Shown here one piece after another: positions 1-5,925 of a stretch of 33,069 nt of DNA. A program made the position numbers and the translations under genes. Positions within the stretch are counted from its first letter, which is position 1; each line of letters starts with the position of its first letter. The stretch comes from Nautiliaceae bacterium (lineage in GTDB: Bacteria; Campylobacterota; Campylobacteria; Campylobacterales; Nautiliaceae), in assembly GCA_027062285.1 (NCBI GenBank), contig JAMOTL010000063.1, forward strand, positions 1-33,069. The letters run 5' to 3'. Under the pieces are notes generated by a model. It was not told the DNA's origin. It was given only the letters and a program-made list of their open reading frames with translations, and did no database searches.

Positions 1-1
1 T

Positions 2-433
2 TTTGGAAATATTCTGCTTATAGAAAAAAACGACCTTTTAATGATGGGAATTATTGATACTGTTTTAATCGTTTCAATAATACTTTTATACCATAGATTT
101 TTAGCAATGAGCTATGATATGGAGTTTCTTGAAATCAGAGGAATAAACGCAAAACTTTTATATATGTATTTTCTGATTTTGACATCTCTGACAATCGTTA
201 TGAGTGTAAGGGCAATCGGGATTATTTTAATACTCGCACTATTTACAATACCGCCTCTTATCGCCGAAAAGTTTACCAAAAGATTTTATCAGATGATAAT
301 ACTCAGCGGCATATTAAGTGCTTTTTTTGTAATAGGAGGAATTGTTCTTAGTTACTACTTTGACCTGGCTCCAACTCCTACAATTGTAATAATCGCAGCA
401 CTTGGGCTTTTTTTGAGTATGTTTAAAAAATGA
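2..433 (+). CDS. ABC-3 family metal ABC transporter permease (ZnuB-like), 3' part
   Basis: The reading frame is already open at the left edge and the upstream codons continue the protein in frame, so this is the C-terminal part of a longer gene; the ATG at 41 is internal. The product is very hydrophobic, with about four membrane segments. The stretch MSYDMEFLEIRGI followed by a helix with VRAIGIILILALFTIPP is typical of ABC-3 permeases (ZnuB/TroC/MntB type) that import Zn, Mn or Fe with an ATPase and a periplasmic binding protein. Those partners would lie outside the window. The family is fairly sure; the metal cannot be told. The gene ends 30 bases before the convergent lipoprotein gene. Confidence 0.8.
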   Translation, partial: FGNILLIEKNDLLMMGIIDTVLIVSIILLYHRFLAMSYDMEFLEIRGINAKLLYMYFLILTSLTIVMSVRAIGIILILALFTIPPLIAEKFTKRFYQMIILSGILSAFFVIGGIVLSYYFDLAPTPTIVIIAALGLFLSMFKK

Positions 434-446
434 ATAAAAAATTCAA

Positions 447-462
447 ACTCGCTAAAACGAGT
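447..462. terminator. Small hairpin between convergent genes, possible bidirectional terminator
   Basis: ACTCG (447-451) and CGAGT (458-462) form a 5-bp stem around a 6-base A-rich loop in the 30-base gap between the permease and the convergent lipoprotein gene. It is flanked by A-rich sequence on the left and TTAATCTAATATT on the right. The stem is short, so this is only a weak terminator candidate. Confidence 0.3.
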
Positions 463-463
463 C

Positions 464-1954
464 TTAATCTAATATTTCTAAAACATTATCGTTTTTATCA
501 AAAATAAAAAACTTATACATGCCATTATCATACTTACAATAAAGTTTTAATCCATTTACAATTTGTAAATAAAAACCGTTTAATTTACATTCTTTTTTTG
601 CTTCCTCAAAATTAAATCTGTTTTTTTCAGCTTGAGTAATTCCTTGTAAAGTTTTACCTGTAAATTTTAGCTGATTATTAACTACATCAAAATTATAAAA
701 ATATTTGTCATTATTATAAATTCTTTCAACCACTATTTTGGTTTTACTATCAATATTTGAAATATAAAAACCCTTATATTTAATCCAAGCAGTATTTACT
801 GATAAATCCTTTTTATTTAGCATCACAGCTTTAGCAATATTTAATACATTTTTATCGTCAAATTTTACAGATGGCTTTGATAATATATTAAGTGCATTGG
901 AAATTTTATTTTTTTCAGATGTTTTTTGACTGAGATTTGGTTGATTATTGTTTGAATCTTCAGTTTGTAGATTATTTATTAATTTATAATCAATCCCCTT
1001 TATTGCATTAAAATATCCATTTTCAGCATTCCATATAAACATAAACTGTTTATCTGGATTTTGTTTGTTTTCACACCAGATATAACCTTTTTTTGATACA
1101 GGAAACATAATTAACTCACCATATGTTTCAGTTGATAAATTATTATCCTGTCCATATTCTCTAAGCTCTTCATCATACATTTTAAATAAGTAATCTTTCA
1201 TAGTCATTTTTTTCATATTTGTTCCTGCATCAGTTGCTATATACTCAGTTCCTCCAAGGTATTTACATATTGGATATGTTGTTATAAGAAAATAATTATC
1301 TATTCCCCTATTTCTAATTCTATCATAGTCTTGAATAATCTTATTGACATCTTTATTTTTATAATTTTTTTCCAAAAACGGTTTATAAGAATTTAATACA
1401 TAATCAATTTTTGGAGAATTTGGAGTATCATAGTCTATTTTAAAGTATCTGTGCCATTTATAAACAACTCCTCCACCTAAATTCATAGCAATATTTCTTA
1501 TTTTTACATCATATAATCCAAGTTCATATAAATGAAAACCTTTACCTTCTGGTGCTTCACATTTTCCAATTCCTGAGACATTTGTATTTTGGTTTTTCAA
1601 TACTTTAAAATACAAAAGAGGATTTGTGGTTCCAAATTTTTTTGCAAGATTAATAAATCTTTTACCATATTTCCATTTTCCACCAATTGCTTCGCAGTAA
1701 TTTGATAAATCTTCAGTTGCTCTTTCTACACCTGCAATATTTACTTTATTTACAGCCTGAGTTCCCATTGTGGCAAACAATGTGGCTTTTTCGCTATCAT
1801 CAAAGATTTTATATGCGTTTTTATTCGAATTAATTACATCTCTTGGAGTTAAATGTTTATTTTTTATTTCTTGAGGTGAAAGATTGGTTGCATTCATACA
1901 TCCTGTAAAAATTAATGCCGCAATAGCAGAACCTGAAAATAAAATTTTTTCCAT
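464..1954 (-). CDS. Hypothetical lipoprotein, 496 aa
   Basis: The N-terminus is a lipoprotein signal: a short basic start, a hydrophobic core and a lipobox LIFTGC with the acylated Cys at residue 19. The mature part is rich in Asn, Lys and Tyr and contains several scattered cysteines (for example in NYCEAIGGKW, PICKYLGG and KKECKLNG) that could form disulfides in the periplasm or outside the cell. I recognise no domain and propose no function. The start is preceded by two purine-rich Shine-Dalgarno-like runs in tandem (complement of 1959-1963 and 1968-1973). It is a single-gene unit, divergent from the XRE regulator, with a near-consensus promoter flanked by palindromes, so control by that regulator is likely. 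Low GC and an orphan nature suggest an accessory gene. Confidence 0.75.
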   Translation of the reverse strand: MEKILFSGSAIAALIFTGCMNATNLSPQEIKNKHLTPRDVINSNKNAYKIFDDSEKATLFATMGTQAVNKVNIAGVERATEDLSNYCEAIGGKWKYGKRFINLAKKFGTTNPLLYFKVLKNQNTNVSGIGKCEAPEGKGFHLYELGLYDVKIRNIAMNLGGGVVYKWHRYFKIDYDTPNSPKIDYVLNSYKPFLEKNYKNKDVNKIIQDYDRIRNRGIDNYFLITTYPICKYLGGTEYIATDAGTNMKKMTMKDYLFKMYDEELREYGQDNNLSTETYGELIMFPVSKKGYIWCENKQNPDKQFMFIWNAENGYFNAIKGIDYKLINNLQTEDSNNNQPNLSQKTSEKNKISNALNILSKPSVKFDDKNVLNIAKAVMLNKKDLSVNTAWIKYKGFYISNIDSKTKIVVERIYNNDKYFYNFDVVNNQLKFTGKTLQGITQAEKNRFNFEEAKKECKLNGFYLQIVNGLKLYCKYDNGMYKFFIFDKNDNVLEILD

Positions 1955-1980
1955 TTTTCCTCCTTTTCCCTCCTTTATTT

Positions 1981-1992
1981 ATCCTATAGGGT
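1981..1992. promoter_or_regulatory. Palindromic operator candidate, site 1
   Basis: ATCCTATAGGGT has a perfect CCTATAGG core and resembles the second site at 2037-2048 (ATCC-AT-GGAT pattern). It sits just downstream of the predicted transcript start of the lipoprotein gene, where a bound repressor would block elongation or initiation. The adjacent XRE protein is the obvious candidate ligand, but this is inference. Confidence 0.5.
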
Positions 1993-2004
1993 AAAGACAA
2001 AAGC

Positions 2005-2033
2005 ATTATATCTTCTTATTATTTTCAAGTCAA
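2005..2033 (-). promoter_or_regulatory. Sigma-70 promoter of the 496-aa lipoprotein gene
   Basis: Read on the minus strand, TTGACT (2033-2028) and TATAAT (2010-2005) are separated by exactly 17 bases. This puts the transcript start near 1998, about 44 bases before the lipoprotein ATG. It is one of the two best-looking promoters in the window. Candidate operators lie on both sides of it. Confidence 0.75.
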
Positions 2034-2036
2034 TTT

Positions 2037-2048
2037 ATCCAATAGGAT
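2037..2048. promoter_or_regulatory. Palindromic operator candidate, site 2
   Basis: ATCCAATAGGAT is a palindrome with one mismatched pair. It lies 11 bases before the XRE start codon and directly upstream of the -35 of the divergent lipoprotein promoter. It shares the ATCC..AT.GG pattern with site 1, centred 56 bp away. AGGA within it (2044-2047) may also serve as the ribosome binding site of the XRE gene, so binding could couple to autoregulation. Confidence 0.5.
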
Positions 2049-2058
2049 TATTAAATTT

Positions 2059-2304
2059 ATGAATAAAGAAATTGAGAATTTTTATAAAAAAATCGGCTTG
2101 AATGTTAAGAAAAAAAGAATTCAAAAAGGATATTCTCAATTAGAAATCGCTTTGGAAATCGGAATTAAATCTGTTGCTTTTTATTCAAACTGCGAAAATG
2201 TAAGATACGGCAAACACTTCAACCTCGAACACCTCTACAAACTCTCAAAAGTATTAGATACAGATATCTGTGAGTTTTTTAAAGACATCTCAAACAAAAT
2301 TTGA
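2059..2304 (+). CDS. XRE-family helix-turn-helix regulator, 81 aa
   Basis: A single Cro/C1-type HTH domain fills the protein: the helix LNVKKKRIQKGYSQLEIALE is followed by a recognition-helix region, and HLYKLSKVLDTDICEFF matches the usual last helix. It carries no effector domain and would bind DNA as a dimer. It is divergent from the 496-aa lipoprotein gene, with two related palindromes in the 104-base spacer, one placed over its own leader. The likely role is autoregulation and repression of the lipoprotein gene. It could alternatively be a regulator remnant belonging to the downstream vapBC pair, but vapBC has its own promoter starting inside the last codons of this gene. Confidence 0.85.
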   Translation: MNKEIENFYKKIGLNVKKKRIQKGYSQLEIALEIGIKSVAFYSNCENVRYGKHFNLEHLYKLSKVLDTDICEFFKDISNKI

Positions 2305-2342
2305 CAAAACAATCAAAAAAGTATATACTTGAGAATATATAC
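2301..2342 (+). promoter_or_regulatory. vapBC promoter with overlapping inverted-repeat operator
   Basis: TTGACA (2301-2306) and TATACT (2324-2329) are 17 bases apart, a textbook sigma-70 promoter that begins at the stop of the XRE gene. GTATATA (2321-2327) and TATATAC (2336-2342) form a perfect 7-bp inverted repeat around 8 bases, covering the -10 element and start point. This is the usual arrangement for VapB or VapBC autorepression. A strong AAGGAG (2343-2348) follows, before the vapB ATG. Confidence 0.8.
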
Positions 2343-2353
2343 AAGGAGTCAAA

Positions 2354-2575
2354 ATGATTTTAGAAGCCAAAACATTTAAAAACGGAAATTCTCAAGCAGT
2401 GAGACTTCCAAAAGAGTGCAGGTTCGATTCACAAAAAGTGTTAGTTAAAAAGATTACTGACGGAATCGTTTTAATCGAAAATTCAAAAAAAACATGGGAA
2501 AAGTGGTGGCAAAGTTTTGAAAAAACAAGCCTAAAAAGAGAGCAAGGCTCTCAAAAAAGAGAGGATCTTTTTTAA
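2354..2575 (+). CDS. vapB: VapB-type antitoxin (AbrB/SpoVT DNA-binding fold), 73 aa
   Basis: The N-terminal half carries the swapped-hairpin AbrB signature FKNGNSQAVRLPKE typical of VapB/VagC antitoxins. The C-terminal tail (WEKWWQSFEKTS and a basic stretch) would be the disordered part that wraps the toxin active site. It is immediately followed by the PIN toxin, with a one-base overlap (TAATG). The protein should both neutralise VapC and bind the inverted repeat over its own promoter. Antitoxin identity rests on motif and context, both clear. Confidence 0.88.
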   Translation: MILEAKTFKNGNSQAVRLPKECRFDSQKVLVKKITDGIVLIENSKKTWEKWWQSFEKTSLKREQGSQKREDLF

Positions 2576-2979
2576 TGTATCTGCTTGATACGAATATTTG
2601 CATATATATTATTAAACGAAAACCGCCTGAAGTACTAGAAAAATTCAAACAATTTAATATTGGAGATTTAAAAATAAGCTCAATTACTATGGCGGAGTTA
2701 TATTTTGGTGCGTATAATTCCGAATATGTAGAAAAAAACCTACAAATAGTAGAAAATTTTTTACTGCCTTTTGATATATTACATTTTGATGAAAAAAGCG
2801 CAATCAACTATGCAAAAATAAAAAGCAAATTAAAAAAACAAGGAAACATCATAGGTGAACTTGACATGCAAATTGCCGGCGTGGCGATAGCAAACAACTT
2901 AACACTAGTTACTAACAACACTAAAGAATTCGAAAGAATAGAAGAGTTAAAATTAGAAAACTGGATTAAAAAGGAGTAA
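2575..2979 (+). CDS. vapC: VapC-type PIN-domain ribonuclease toxin, 134 aa
   Basis: This is a PIN domain with its acidic residues visible: D5 in MYLLDTNICI, E41 in ITMAELYFG, and D97 in GELDMQIAG. A C-terminal TNNTKEF follows, as in FitB/VapC-type toxins. Family members are Mg-dependent RNases, many of which cut tRNA anticodon loops or 23S rRNA; the target here is unknown. The length is normal and the active site looks intact, so the toxin is probably functional. Translation is coupled to vapB by TAATG. Its last codons contain the Shine-Dalgarno site of trmH, which starts one base after the vapC stop. Confidence 0.9.
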   Translation: MYLLDTNICIYIIKRKPPEVLEKFKQFNIGDLKISSITMAELYFGAYNSEYVEKNLQIVENFLLPFDILHFDEKSAINYAKIKSKLKKQGNIIGELDMQIAGVAIANNLTLVTNNTKEFERIEELKLENWIKKE

Positions 2980-2980
2980 G

Positions 2981-3613
2981 GTGTATTTAGTAAGTGAAGA
3001 GAGACTAAATAAAATGAAACGAATTTTAGAGACCCGCCAGGATACTTTAAGGGTTTTTATGGATTATGTCTATTCCCCTCACAATCTCTCTGCAATTGTC
3101 AGGACCTGTGATGCGGTAAATGTCGGAAAACTATATTATCGCCATCAAAAAAAAGTAAAACTCAATAACGAAATTACAATGGGCGCTCATAAATGGATTT
3201 TCCACGAGTATGTCGATGATATCCAAAAATTTTATCAGGATATAAAATCTCAAGGCTATCAGGTTGTAGTGACTCTTCTTGATGAAGATACTGTTGATTT
3301 TAGAGAAGTCGATTATACTAAACCGACTCTTATTGTCCTTGGAAACGAGGTTGATGGAGCCAGTGAGACGAGTATCAAATACGCCGATAAAAAAGTGATA
3401 ATTCCGATGTATGGTATGAGCCAAAGTCTAAACGTATCGGTTGCCAATGCCGTAATCTTATACGAAGCCCAGCGTCAAAGAGCAGCAAAAGGCATGTATG
3501 ATAAACCTCAGCTTCCACCAGAAATTATAGAAAAAACCCTAAAAAAATGGGCATATGACGATATAATAGAAAAAGAATTAAAAAGAACTCGTCACAAACC
3601 TAAACCTCACTGA
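2981..3613 (+). CDS. trmH: SpoU-family tRNA/rRNA 2'-O-methyltransferase, TrmH-like
   Basis: This is a SAM-dependent 2'-O-ribose methyltransferase of the SPOUT superfamily, likely tRNA (Gm18) methyltransferase. Motif 1 is YSPHNLSAIVRTCDAVNVG (catalytic Arg at 41), motif 2 is LIVLGNEVDGAS (about 118-128), and motif 3 is the IPMYGMSQSLNVSVANAVIL knot loop (141-160). The basic C-terminal tail also fits TrmH. The start is GTG at 2981, supported by AAGGAG at 2971-2976, inside the end of vapC. No separate promoter is visible in the one-base gap, so it seems cotranscribed with the toxin-antitoxin pair. The exact target nucleotide is inferred from the family. Confidence 0.85.
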   Translation: MYLVSEERLNKMKRILETRQDTLRVFMDYVYSPHNLSAIVRTCDAVNVGKLYYRHQKKVKLNNEITMGAHKWIFHEYVDDIQKFYQDIKSQGYQVVVTLLDEDTVDFREVDYTKPTLIVLGNEVDGASETSIKYADKKVIIPMYGMSQSLNVSVANAVILYEAQRQRAAKGMYDKPQLPPEIIEKTLKKWAYDDIIEKELKRTRHKPKPH

Positions 3614-3747
3614 TTATCCAAATCCTTCCATGCTTTTTGGGCATCTTGTTTTTGAGTTTCAAACGATGGATTTTGTTTTACCGGCTCTTTTGAAGAACAG
3701 CCTATTAAAAATATTCCCGTTATTAAAACTAAAACCACTTTTTTCAT
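3607..3747 (-). CDS. Very small lipoprotein, 46 aa
   Basis: Reading the minus strand from the ATG at 3747 gives a 46-codon frame with a lysine start, a hydrophobic stretch and a lipobox LIGC followed by SSKEPVK, then a polar tail ending KAWKDLDNQ. A strong AAGGAG lies at 3758-3753, overlapping the stop codon of the upstream MBL-fold gene, so it is the last gene of that operon. The end overlaps the convergent trmH stop by 7 bases. It resembles the small entericidin or osmotically inducible type lipoproteins only in form, and its function is unknown. Confidence 0.7.
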   Translation of the reverse strand: MKKVVLVLITGIFLIGCSSKEPVKQNPSFETQKQDAQKAWKDLDNQ

Positions 3748-3756
3748 ATTTTCTCC

Positions 3757-4452
3757 TTAAAATTCAATAATTCTCCCGACTCCTCCCGGGATATAGTTTT
3801 CACCGTAAGTTTCTTTAAAAATTTCAATTGCCAAATCTCCGGAGCAGTGAGTAGGAGTTACATATTCGACTCCTAAAGTTTTTAAAGCTTTTACTACTTC
3901 TATAATCTCTTCTTCACTGCTTCTCATAAGATGAAAGCCGCCAAGAGCGTATAAAACCGGCTTATTTAACATTTCAATCCCTCGGCGTACGATATTAACA
4001 ATTCCCGGATGAGCACAACCCGTTACTACGATGCTAAAATCCCCCTCATCAATCACCAAAGACTGTTCTCCTATTGGCATCATAACACCCGTGGAATAAA
4101 ATTTACCAAAAAGTTTAGTAGGATTTTCGTGAATGACTTTTACTTCACGGCTGAGTCTTTTTAAATCTCTAATGTAGAGTTTTGAAAGACTGTCGGGTAA
4201 AAAAAGAGTCATATAAGGATTTATATCCAACACGCTGTCAATCCCGCCTATATGGTCCCAGTGAGGATGTGAAATAAAAAGATATTTTAGAGCATTTATA
4301 TCAACTCCCATTTTTGCCATATTTCTAAGAAGCACTCTTCCGTTGCTCCCTGTATCAAACAGAAAATAGTCATTTATTACACAGCTAAATCCCCAAAAAC
4401 TCTCCAATTGTTCGTTTGCTTTATAATTGTCAAAAACTATTGAAAATTTCAT
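3757..4452 (-). CDS. MBL-fold metallohydrolase (COG1237-like), 231 aa
   Basis: This is a metallo-beta-lactamase fold enzyme with HxHxDH as H62-x-H64-x-D66-H67 (SHPHWDHIGG). Further likely metal ligands are H148 (TGCAHPG) and H202 (THCSG), and GGFHL lies near 174. The TGCAHPG / ALGGFHL / THCSG set is typical of the COG1237 group, which includes an enzyme of methanopterin-type synthesis, although most bacterial members have no proven substrate. The GTG/ATG region overlaps the preceding methyltransferase gene by 4 bases (ATGA), so the two are translationally coupled. Cytoplasmic; no signal peptide. Confidence 0.82.
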   Translation of the reverse strand: MKFSIVFDNYKANEQLESFWGFSCVINDYFLFDTGSNGRVLLRNMAKMGVDINALKYLFISHPHWDHIGGIDSVLDINPYMTLFLPDSLSKLYIRDLKRLSREVKVIHENPTKLFGKFYSTGVMMPIGEQSLVIDEGDFSIVVTGCAHPGIVNIVRRGIEMLNKPVLYALGGFHLMRSSEEEIIEVVKALKTLGVEYVTPTHCSGDLAIEIFKETYGENYIPGGVGRIIEF

Positions 4453-5057
4453 TTTCTCCCCCTTATAACCTTAAAGGCCCCGCCGTTACAGTCATTTATT
4501 TCAAATTTTAAATTATCCAAGTTATCACCGTACAGATTTTCTTTACATTCAAAATCTTCAAATCCAACCTTTTTCATTAAATTTATTATATCCTCTTTCG
4601 TAAAAAATGTGGCAGGAGCGTAAAATTTTGAGCGGTTTTTATTTTTTTCATAAGTTTTACCAAGAGGAGAGTTTTTATCTACAAAAGCTATAAGCAAATA
4701 TCCCCCTTTTTTCAAAGCTGTGTAACAGTTTTGGATTGTTTTTAGAGGGTCTTTTACAAAACAGATTGTAGTCACCATTAAGATAAAATCAAATTCTTCT
4801 TTAAAATTCATCTCTTCAGCCCTGGTTTCAACAACTTCAATACCTCTTTTTCTGGCAATCTCCGCCATTTTACGGCTTGGTTCTATTCCGAATTTAATAC
4901 CAAGAGGAGCGGCAAAACGCCCGCTTCCAACCCCAACTTCCATTCCCCTGCCCTGAGGCAAAAGAGCTTTTATGGTTTTTAGCTCTTCTTCGTAAATTTT
5001 AGGGTGTTTTTCAAACCACTCTTCATAATCTTTATAATACAAATCAAAAATATTCAT
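4449..5057 (-). CDS. Class I SAM-dependent methyltransferase, 202 aa
   Basis: This has a Rossmann methyltransferase fold: motif I GMEVGVGSGRFA (about 38-49), acidic post-I region GIEPSRKM, motif II region FDFILMVTTICFV, then a LKKGGYLLIAFVDKNS motif III region. It is similar to the UbiE/BioC-like Methyltransf_11 group, and the substrate is not evident. It is the first gene of a three-gene unit (methyltransferase, MBL hydrolase, small lipoprotein). The pairing with the MBL hydrolase by a 4-base overlap suggests a shared pathway that I cannot name. A TATAAT element just upstream overlaps the nrdG stop codon. Confidence 0.82.
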   Translation of the reverse strand: MNIFDLYYKDYEEWFEKHPKIYEEELKTIKALLPQGRGMEVGVGSGRFAAPLGIKFGIEPSRKMAEIARKRGIEVVETRAEEMNFKEEFDFILMVTTICFVKDPLKTIQNCYTALKKGGYLLIAFVDKNSPLGKTYEKNKNRSKFYAPATFFTKEDIINLMKKVGFEDFECKENLYGDNLDNLKFEINDCNGGAFKVIRGRK

Positions 5058-5078
5058 TAAAAACCTCTTTTTAATTCG

Positions 5079-5084
5079 ATTATA
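5079..5084 (-). promoter_or_regulatory. -10 element upstream of the methyltransferase operon
   Basis: The minus strand reads TATAAT at 5084-5079, 21 bases before the methyltransferase ATG and directly next to the nrdG stop codon. No good -35 is seen, which is common for vegetative promoters in Campylobacterota. It would let the three-gene unit be expressed independently of nrdD-nrdG. Confidence 0.5.
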
Positions 5085-5762
5085 CTAAAAATTCCTAAAT
5101 TCAAGAGGTATTAAATCAAGAAGTTTTGAAGTATCGAGTTTTCTTTTTTGAGGGCCTATATTTCCTATAGTTTCTTTATTGGTTTCGAAGAAGTTTTGAA
5201 GGTAGTAGGTGCCTTTGTAGCCTTTTTTATGAAGAATTTTAATAATTTCGTTTATATCGTCTTCGTCTAACAAACCGGTATGAACGGTAGTGCGCACTTC
5301 AAATTCCACATCAGAATCAATTAAAAAATTAAGCGTTTTTTCATATTTATCGAAATGCTTGTTTTTAGTAATCTTTTCAAATTTCTCAGGTGGTGCTTTA
5401 AAATCAAGCGCTATGTAATCTACAAGCTTTTGCTCTATCATTTTTTTTATTACATCAAAATTTATTCCGTTTGTATCAAGCTTTATATCAAAACCCATCT
5501 TTTTGATTTTTTCACTAAAAGGAATCAGGCTTTTATAAAGCGTTGCTTCCCCTCCTGTAAAACTTACCCCGTCAAGCAGTCCTACGCGCTTTTTTAAAAA
5601 ATCCAAAACCTCATCTTCTTCTATCTGTTTTTGACCGAAAACAACGTCTTTATTATAACAGTAAGGACAGCGCATATTACATCCGCTAAACCATATAATC
5701 GCCGCAAGGCGCCCGGGAAAATCAAGAGAGGAGAATTTTTGAAAAGAATATATGCCTAGCAT
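5085..5762 (-). CDS. nrdG: Anaerobic ribonucleotide reductase activating protein, radical SAM (NrdG2 type)
   Basis: This is a radical SAM activase that generates the glycyl radical on class III ribonucleotide reductase. The 4Fe-4S motif CNMRCPYC gives C28, C32 and C35, and a GGEAT-like SFTGGEATLY segment binds SAM. LDFPGRLAAIIWFSGCN matches the longer NrdG group (about 200-230 residues) rather than the 154-residue E. coli form. Its ATG overlaps the end of the 55-aa glycyl-radical gene by 7 bases and follows nrdD in the same unit, so the three products are evidently made together. Confidence 0.92.
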   Translation of the reverse strand: MLGIYSFQKFSSLDFPGRLAAIIWFSGCNMRCPYCYNKDVVFGQKQIEEDEVLDFLKKRVGLLDGVSFTGGEATLYKSLIPFSEKIKKMGFDIKLDTNGINFDVIKKMIEQKLVDYIALDFKAPPEKFEKITKNKHFDKYEKTLNFLIDSDVEFEVRTTVHTGLLDEDDINEIIKILHKKGYKGTYYLQNFFETNKETIGNIGPQKRKLDTSKLLDLIPLEFRNF

Positions 5763-5923
5763 TCTTTAAAATATTTTCTTTCTTTATGTTCGGCTTTTTT
5801 ACCGATATTGAAACTTTCTACCGGTCTGTGATAACCCATAACCCTTGTATAAACCATACATTTTTGACGTTTGTGTTCTACTTTTTTTAGTAATTCTTCT
5901 TTAGTTAGTGTTTTTGTTTCCAT
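5756..5923 (-). CDS. Separate glycyl-radical domain of class III ribonucleotide reductase, 55 aa
   Basis: Below the usual ORF size limit, this frame starts with ATG at 5923, with AAGGAG (5934-5929) inside the last codons of nrdD. The protein begins with a lysine-rich helix, then CMVYTRVMGYHRPVESFN and GKKAEHKERKYF. That is the glycyl-radical segment normally found at the very C-terminus of NrdD (pattern R-V-x-G-Y..RPV..(W/F)N.GK..E...R), with G30 as the probable radical glycine. NrdD itself stops before this segment. The frame differs from that of nrdD, with two bases between them, and the gene overlaps nrdG by 7 bases. I infer a detached radical-bearing subunit that associates with NrdD and is activated by NrdG. 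Confidence 0.82.
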   Translation of the reverse strand: METKTLTKEELLKKVEHKRQKCMVYTRVMGYHRPVESFNIGKKAEHKERKYFKEC

Positions 5924-5925
5924 TT

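Noticed and set aside
5355-5597. Open frame opposite nrdG, and similar frames opposite nrdD, rnj, pyrC, rsmA and others
   Set aside because: They lie wholly inside well-supported genes on the other strand, lack Shine-Dalgarno sites and have composition typical of antisense frames (runs of F, L, S, Y).
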